Translations under genes and position numbers: made by a program
Notes under the pieces: generated by a model
What the model was told of the DNA's origin: nothing
What the model saw: only the letters and a program-made list of their open reading frames with translations
The model's database searches: none
From: an uncultured Bacteroidales bacterium
GTDB taxonomy: Bacteria > Bacteroidota > Bacteroidia > Bacteroidales > FEN-979
Direction of reading: 5' to 3'
Assembly: GCA_903877385.1 (NCBI GenBank)
Contig: CAIRDP010000061.1
Coordinates: forward strand, 1-44,565
DNA: 44,565 bases
Shown here: positions 41,745 to 44,565 of the stretch, in pieces
Layout: the number at the start of each line of letters is the position of its first letter
Numbering within the stretch: the stretch's first letter is position 1

Positions 41745-43514
41745 ATGCGAGCAAGAAAAATGTTTCCTGCATGGTTTGAAGTTGTTTTTTTTACCCTTAT
41801 CCTGGTCGTTTCTCTTTCGTTGACATACCGTTTCCATAAAAGATTCGGATATTTTACCTGGAAAAGTGAGATTTGGGCCGACCGAGCAGGGTATTATGTA
41901 TTCCTGCCGGCTACATTCTACTATCACTGGGACCTGAAAAAAGCCCCTCAGGGTATGGATGAAAAAACAGGGTATGGATTCGTATATGATACTAAGCACA
42001 ATGTGATCAGTACAAAATATTCCTGCGGACTGGCTTTTCCCCTGGCCCCGTTTTTTATTTCGGTTCATTATATTGCCAAAATCTTCGGTATTCCCCGGGA
42101 TGACGGCTTCGCCCCGGTTTTCCACCGCATGGTCAATGTGGCAGCTGTGATCTACCTCGTTTTGGGATTATTCTTCCTGTTCAGGTTCCTCAGGCATTAC
42201 TTCAGTGAATTGGCTTCTTATCTTGGAATTTTCTTTTTGTTCGCGGGGACCAACCTGTTCTATTATGCCATTGCCGACACCCTCATGGCGCATGTTTACA
42301 ATTTCTTTTTGGTGGCGCTTTATCTTTTTTCACTGAAGAAATACCTCGAAAATCCCGCAAAATACCGGTATTTCATCTTCGCCTGCATTGCCCTTGCCCT
42401 GGTAGTGCTTATCCGCCCTACTTCCCTTCTGCTGATCATACTGTTCTTTTTACTGGATGTGAGGAGCCTGGATGAGCTGAAAGCAAGGCTGGCTGTGATG
42501 TTCAGGGCAAAACACCTGCCGGTGCTGGTTCTGATCCTGCTCATAGGATATATTCCCCAGCTGCTGTACAATCATTACGTAAGCGGGCAGTATATCCGTT
42601 ACCTGTATGACGACAGCTTCGCGAACCTCTTCGCACCCAGGTTACTTGAAGTGTGGTTCTCGACCATGAACGGACTGTTTATCTATACTCCCCTCATGAT
42701 ACTGTTTATTGCGGGGATGGTCATGATGGTAAGGAAAAAGGCAGCCAACGCCTGGATCAGCCTTATTCTTTTTCTCGTTTACTCCTATGTGTTTGCCTCA
42801 TGGACCTGCTGGTATTTCGGCTGTTCCTTTGGGCAGAGATCATTCATTGACCTGTTCCCTGTTTTTGCAATCCCTTTTACTTTCCTGATCGAAAACTCAA
42901 TCGGAGGAAAACGCTGGCTCAGGACAGGCATTATCGCTTTTTTCCTGCTGTTCTTTTCCTGGTATAATGTCAGGCTTTCGCGTGCCCATGAAGAATGCTT
43001 TTTCGGATCGACCTGGGACTGGAACCGGTTCGGGCAACTTCTGAATAAAGCGAAGATCCTGCCCTTCAAACCCGGCTTTGCTTATATGAATGATTACGAG
43101 AATGCAGCCATCTGCAACGGGGGTGAAACAACTTCACTCATCTCCAGGTCGGGCAACCACAGCCTGGTGTTCAATCCCAACCATGAGTTCAACGGTTATT
43201 TCATGGAATACCCGGCAAATATGGTAAGGGATTCGGTAATGAAAAGACTTAAGATCAAACTGTTTCTTTTTAAAACCTCAGGTACACCCACCGGGGCATT
43301 GATAGTTTGCAGCGCCGAGAAAGACGGGAAAATGCTTTTCTGGTCCTCAAGGCCTGTTGATGTTCCCATGGCCAGGACCAGGCAATGGTATGCAGTGCCT
43401 GTTAATTTTGACATCCCCAAAGATCTCGATCCCTGGGCCGAAATGAAAGTGTATATATGGAACAAGGAGAAGATCACATTTTATATCGATGACTTTGAAA
43501 TCAATGCCGAATAA
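41745..43514 (+). CDS. Polytopic membrane protein, paralogue 3 (GT39-like fold suspected)
   Basis: 589 residues. The stop of paralogue 2 and this ATG are separated by one base (TGATATG), so translation is coupled. It has about 10 transmembrane helices with the motif WADRAGYYVFLPATFYY near residue 45, then IRPTSLLLI, STMNGLFIYTP and CWYFGCSFGQRSFIDL. The soluble C-terminal domain (about 465-589) ends YIWNKEKITFYIDDFEI. These are the same landmarks as in paralogue 2, with overall moderate identity. No repeat insertion is seen. It likely acts at the inner membrane with the C-terminal domain in the periplasm, possibly binding the growing glycan. Confidence 0.78.
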   Translation: MRARKMFPAWFEVVFFTLILVVSLSLTYRFHKRFGYFTWKSEIWADRAGYYVFLPATFYYHWDLKKAPQGMDEKTGYGFVYDTKHNVISTKYSCGLAFPLAPFFISVHYIAKIFGIPRDDGFAPVFHRMVNVAAVIYLVLGLFFLFRFLRHYFSELASYLGIFFLFAGTNLFYYAIADTLMAHVYNFFLVALYLFSLKKYLENPAKYRYFIFACIALALVVLIRPTSLLLIILFFLLDVRSLDELKARLAVMFRAKHLPVLVLILLIGYIPQLLYNHYVSGQYIRYLYDDSFANLFAPRLLEVWFSTMNGLFIYTPLMILFIAGMVMMVRKKAANAWISLILFLVYSYVFASWTCWYFGCSFGQRSFIDLFPVFAIPFTFLIENSIGGKRWLRTGIIAFFLLFFSWYNVRLSRAHEECFFGSTWDWNRFGQLLNKAKILPFKPGFAYMNDYENAAICNGGETTSLISRSGNHSLVFNPNHEFNGYFMEYPANMVRDSVMKRLKIKLFLFKTSGTPTGALIVCSAEKDGKMLFWSSRPVDVPMARTRQWYAVPVNFDIPKDLDPWAEMKVYIWNKEKITFYIDDFEINAE

Positions 43515-44565
43515 ATGAGAGCGAAGAAACCTCTTTTTCTTGCAGTGCTTGTTCTCCTTCTTGCCTTCTCCATCCAGAAGAAAACCCATATTATCCACAG
43601 CAAGGGCCTTGAAGGTTTTGTGCCAAAGGATTCGGTACCCTTGCTCTCGGAAAACGGCTGGATGGACGGGACATTCCAATCCGCCTACAGTAATCATATC
43701 AATAACGACCTTGGTTTCAGAAGCGACCTGGTAAGGCTCTACAACCAGCTTGATTTCTCGCTTTTCGGGATACCTCATGCAAACAAGATCGTCGTGGGTA
43801 AAGGCAATTACCTGATCGCCCAGCAGTATATCGAGGCTTCGCTGGGGTACGATTTTGCCGGGAAAGCTGCCATTGGGCGCAGTGTGAAGCTGATGAAAGC
43901 CCTGCAGGACAAGCTTGAACAAACGGCCAAGGTACATTTTCTGGTTCTTTTCGTTCCCGACAAAGGCACATTCTACCCCGAGATCATCCCGCAGAGATAC
44001 CTTAAAAAGAAACAGCCTCTGACGAATTATGCCTATTATGTTGAGCAATGCCGGGCCCGGGGAGTGAACTTCATTGACTACAATGCCTGGTTCCTGGCGA
44101 TGAAGGAGAATTCAAAATACATACTTTATCCCAAGACCGGGATACACTGGAGTACTTACGGTTCAACCCTGGCAGCGGATTCCCTGATGAAATACCTGCG
44201 TTCGAAATTCGGGCTTAACATCCCCCGGCTTTCCGTCGACAGCATCAGCATGAGTTCCAGGGCTAAATTTGAAGACGACGATATCGGCAGGACCCTGAAC
44301 CTTATCCGCCCGCTTTCATATCCCCCCCTGGCATACCCTGCATTCCATTTTATTGCCGATACCACGAAACCCAGGCCCAGGGCCTTGTTCGTAGGCGACA
44401 GCTTTTACTGGCAGCTGTATTACCCGGGTTTTATTGCGAATATATTCAGCAACAGCGAATTCTGGTATTACAATAAGGACGTGTATCCCGAGACCTTCAA
44501 TGCCCCGAAATCAACTTCCCAGCTGAATTATCTCAAGGATGTGCTGAGCCAGGACCTGGTTGTCC
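43515..44565 (+). CDS. AlgX/AlgJ-like SGNH-family protein (partial, cut by window end)
   Basis: The first 350 residues are visible from the ATG directly after the stop of paralogue 3. A signal-anchor helix (PLFLAVLVLLLAFSI) is followed by a periplasmic domain of the AlgX/AlgJ type, enzymes that O-acetylate exopolysaccharides. Seen: NDLGFRSDLVRLYNQLDF, KGNYLIAQQYI, LVLFVPDKGTFYPE, then LYPKTGIHWSTYG with H211, and FVGDSFYW with the nucleophile-type S296. The Asp that usually stands two residues before the His (DxH) is Gly here, as GIH. The function may therefore differ or the acid may come from elsewhere. Context suggests acetylation or another edit of the same glycan. Confidence 0.8.
   Translation, partial: MRAKKPLFLAVLVLLLAFSIQKKTHIIHSKGLEGFVPKDSVPLLSENGWMDGTFQSAYSNHINNDLGFRSDLVRLYNQLDFSLFGIPHANKIVVGKGNYLIAQQYIEASLGYDFAGKAAIGRSVKLMKALQDKLEQTAKVHFLVLFVPDKGTFYPEIIPQRYLKKKQPLTNYAYYVEQCRARGVNFIDYNAWFLAMKENSKYILYPKTGIHWSTYGSTLAADSLMKYLRSKFGLNIPRLSVDSISMSSRAKFEDDDIGRTLNLIRPLSYPPLAYPAFHFIADTTKPRPRALFVGDSFYWQLYYPGFIANIFSNSEFWYYNKDVYPETFNAPKSTSQLNYLKDVLSQDLVV

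Overview
The window reads as a chromosomal segment of a Bacteroidota bacterium, most likely Bacteroidales-like and probably from a metagenome or a little-studied lineage. Four signs support this. There are type IX secretion (T9SS) C-terminal sorting domains on two exported proteins and a fused MurF-alanine racemase. Many genes carry the Bacteroidota promoter pattern (TTG, about 19-22 nt, TAnnTTTG). There are also Omp28-like and futalosine-pathway (MqnC) genes. No rRNA, tRNA or CRISPR array was seen.

Layout. Positions 1-10.9 kb are an AT-richer accessory region. It holds an MNT/HEPN toxin-antitoxin remnant, an unrecognised membrane protein, a NYN-domain nuclease, a decayed nucleotide-sugar dehydrogenase next to its usual winged-helix regulator, a complete IS21-family element, a DUF4143-type AAA ATPase and a RhuM-type protein. 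From 10.9 to 36.9 kb lies mostly core material: a receiver-domain protein, a T9SS Omp28-like protein, a second DUF4143 ATPase, recJ, a VWA lipoprotein, phosphofructokinase, a coiled-coil protein, a C69 dipeptidase, two outer-membrane barrel proteins, a nitronate monooxygenase, an AbiEii-type pair, waaA, a Tyr-rich lipoprotein, mqnC, a large T9SS subtilase, pepA, pdxA and murF-alr. From 36.9 kb to the end a same-strand gene train continues behind pdxA/murF-alr: a UGM-like FAD protein, three tandem paralogous polytopic membrane proteins with a shared C-terminal domain, and an AlgX/AlgJ-like SGNH protein cut by the window edge. This looks like a cell-surface glycan assembly or decoration locus.

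The most striking structure is not a gene. Two unrelated families of hairpin-forming interspersed repeats fill intergenic spaces. Family A has 12-13 nt CGTGA-containing units arranged as left and inverted right arms. Family B has CATCCCGCATC units plus short stems closed by GAA/GCA triloops, with stems that covary between copies. Both families also lie in frame inside essential genes. murF-alr carries four insertions (three B, one A), recJ carries one, and a membrane protein carries one. This resembles the palindromic elements of Rickettsia that insert into protein genes, but the sequences are different. A third, C-rich tract (potential G-quadruplex on the minus strand) abuts the promoter of the Omp28-like gene.
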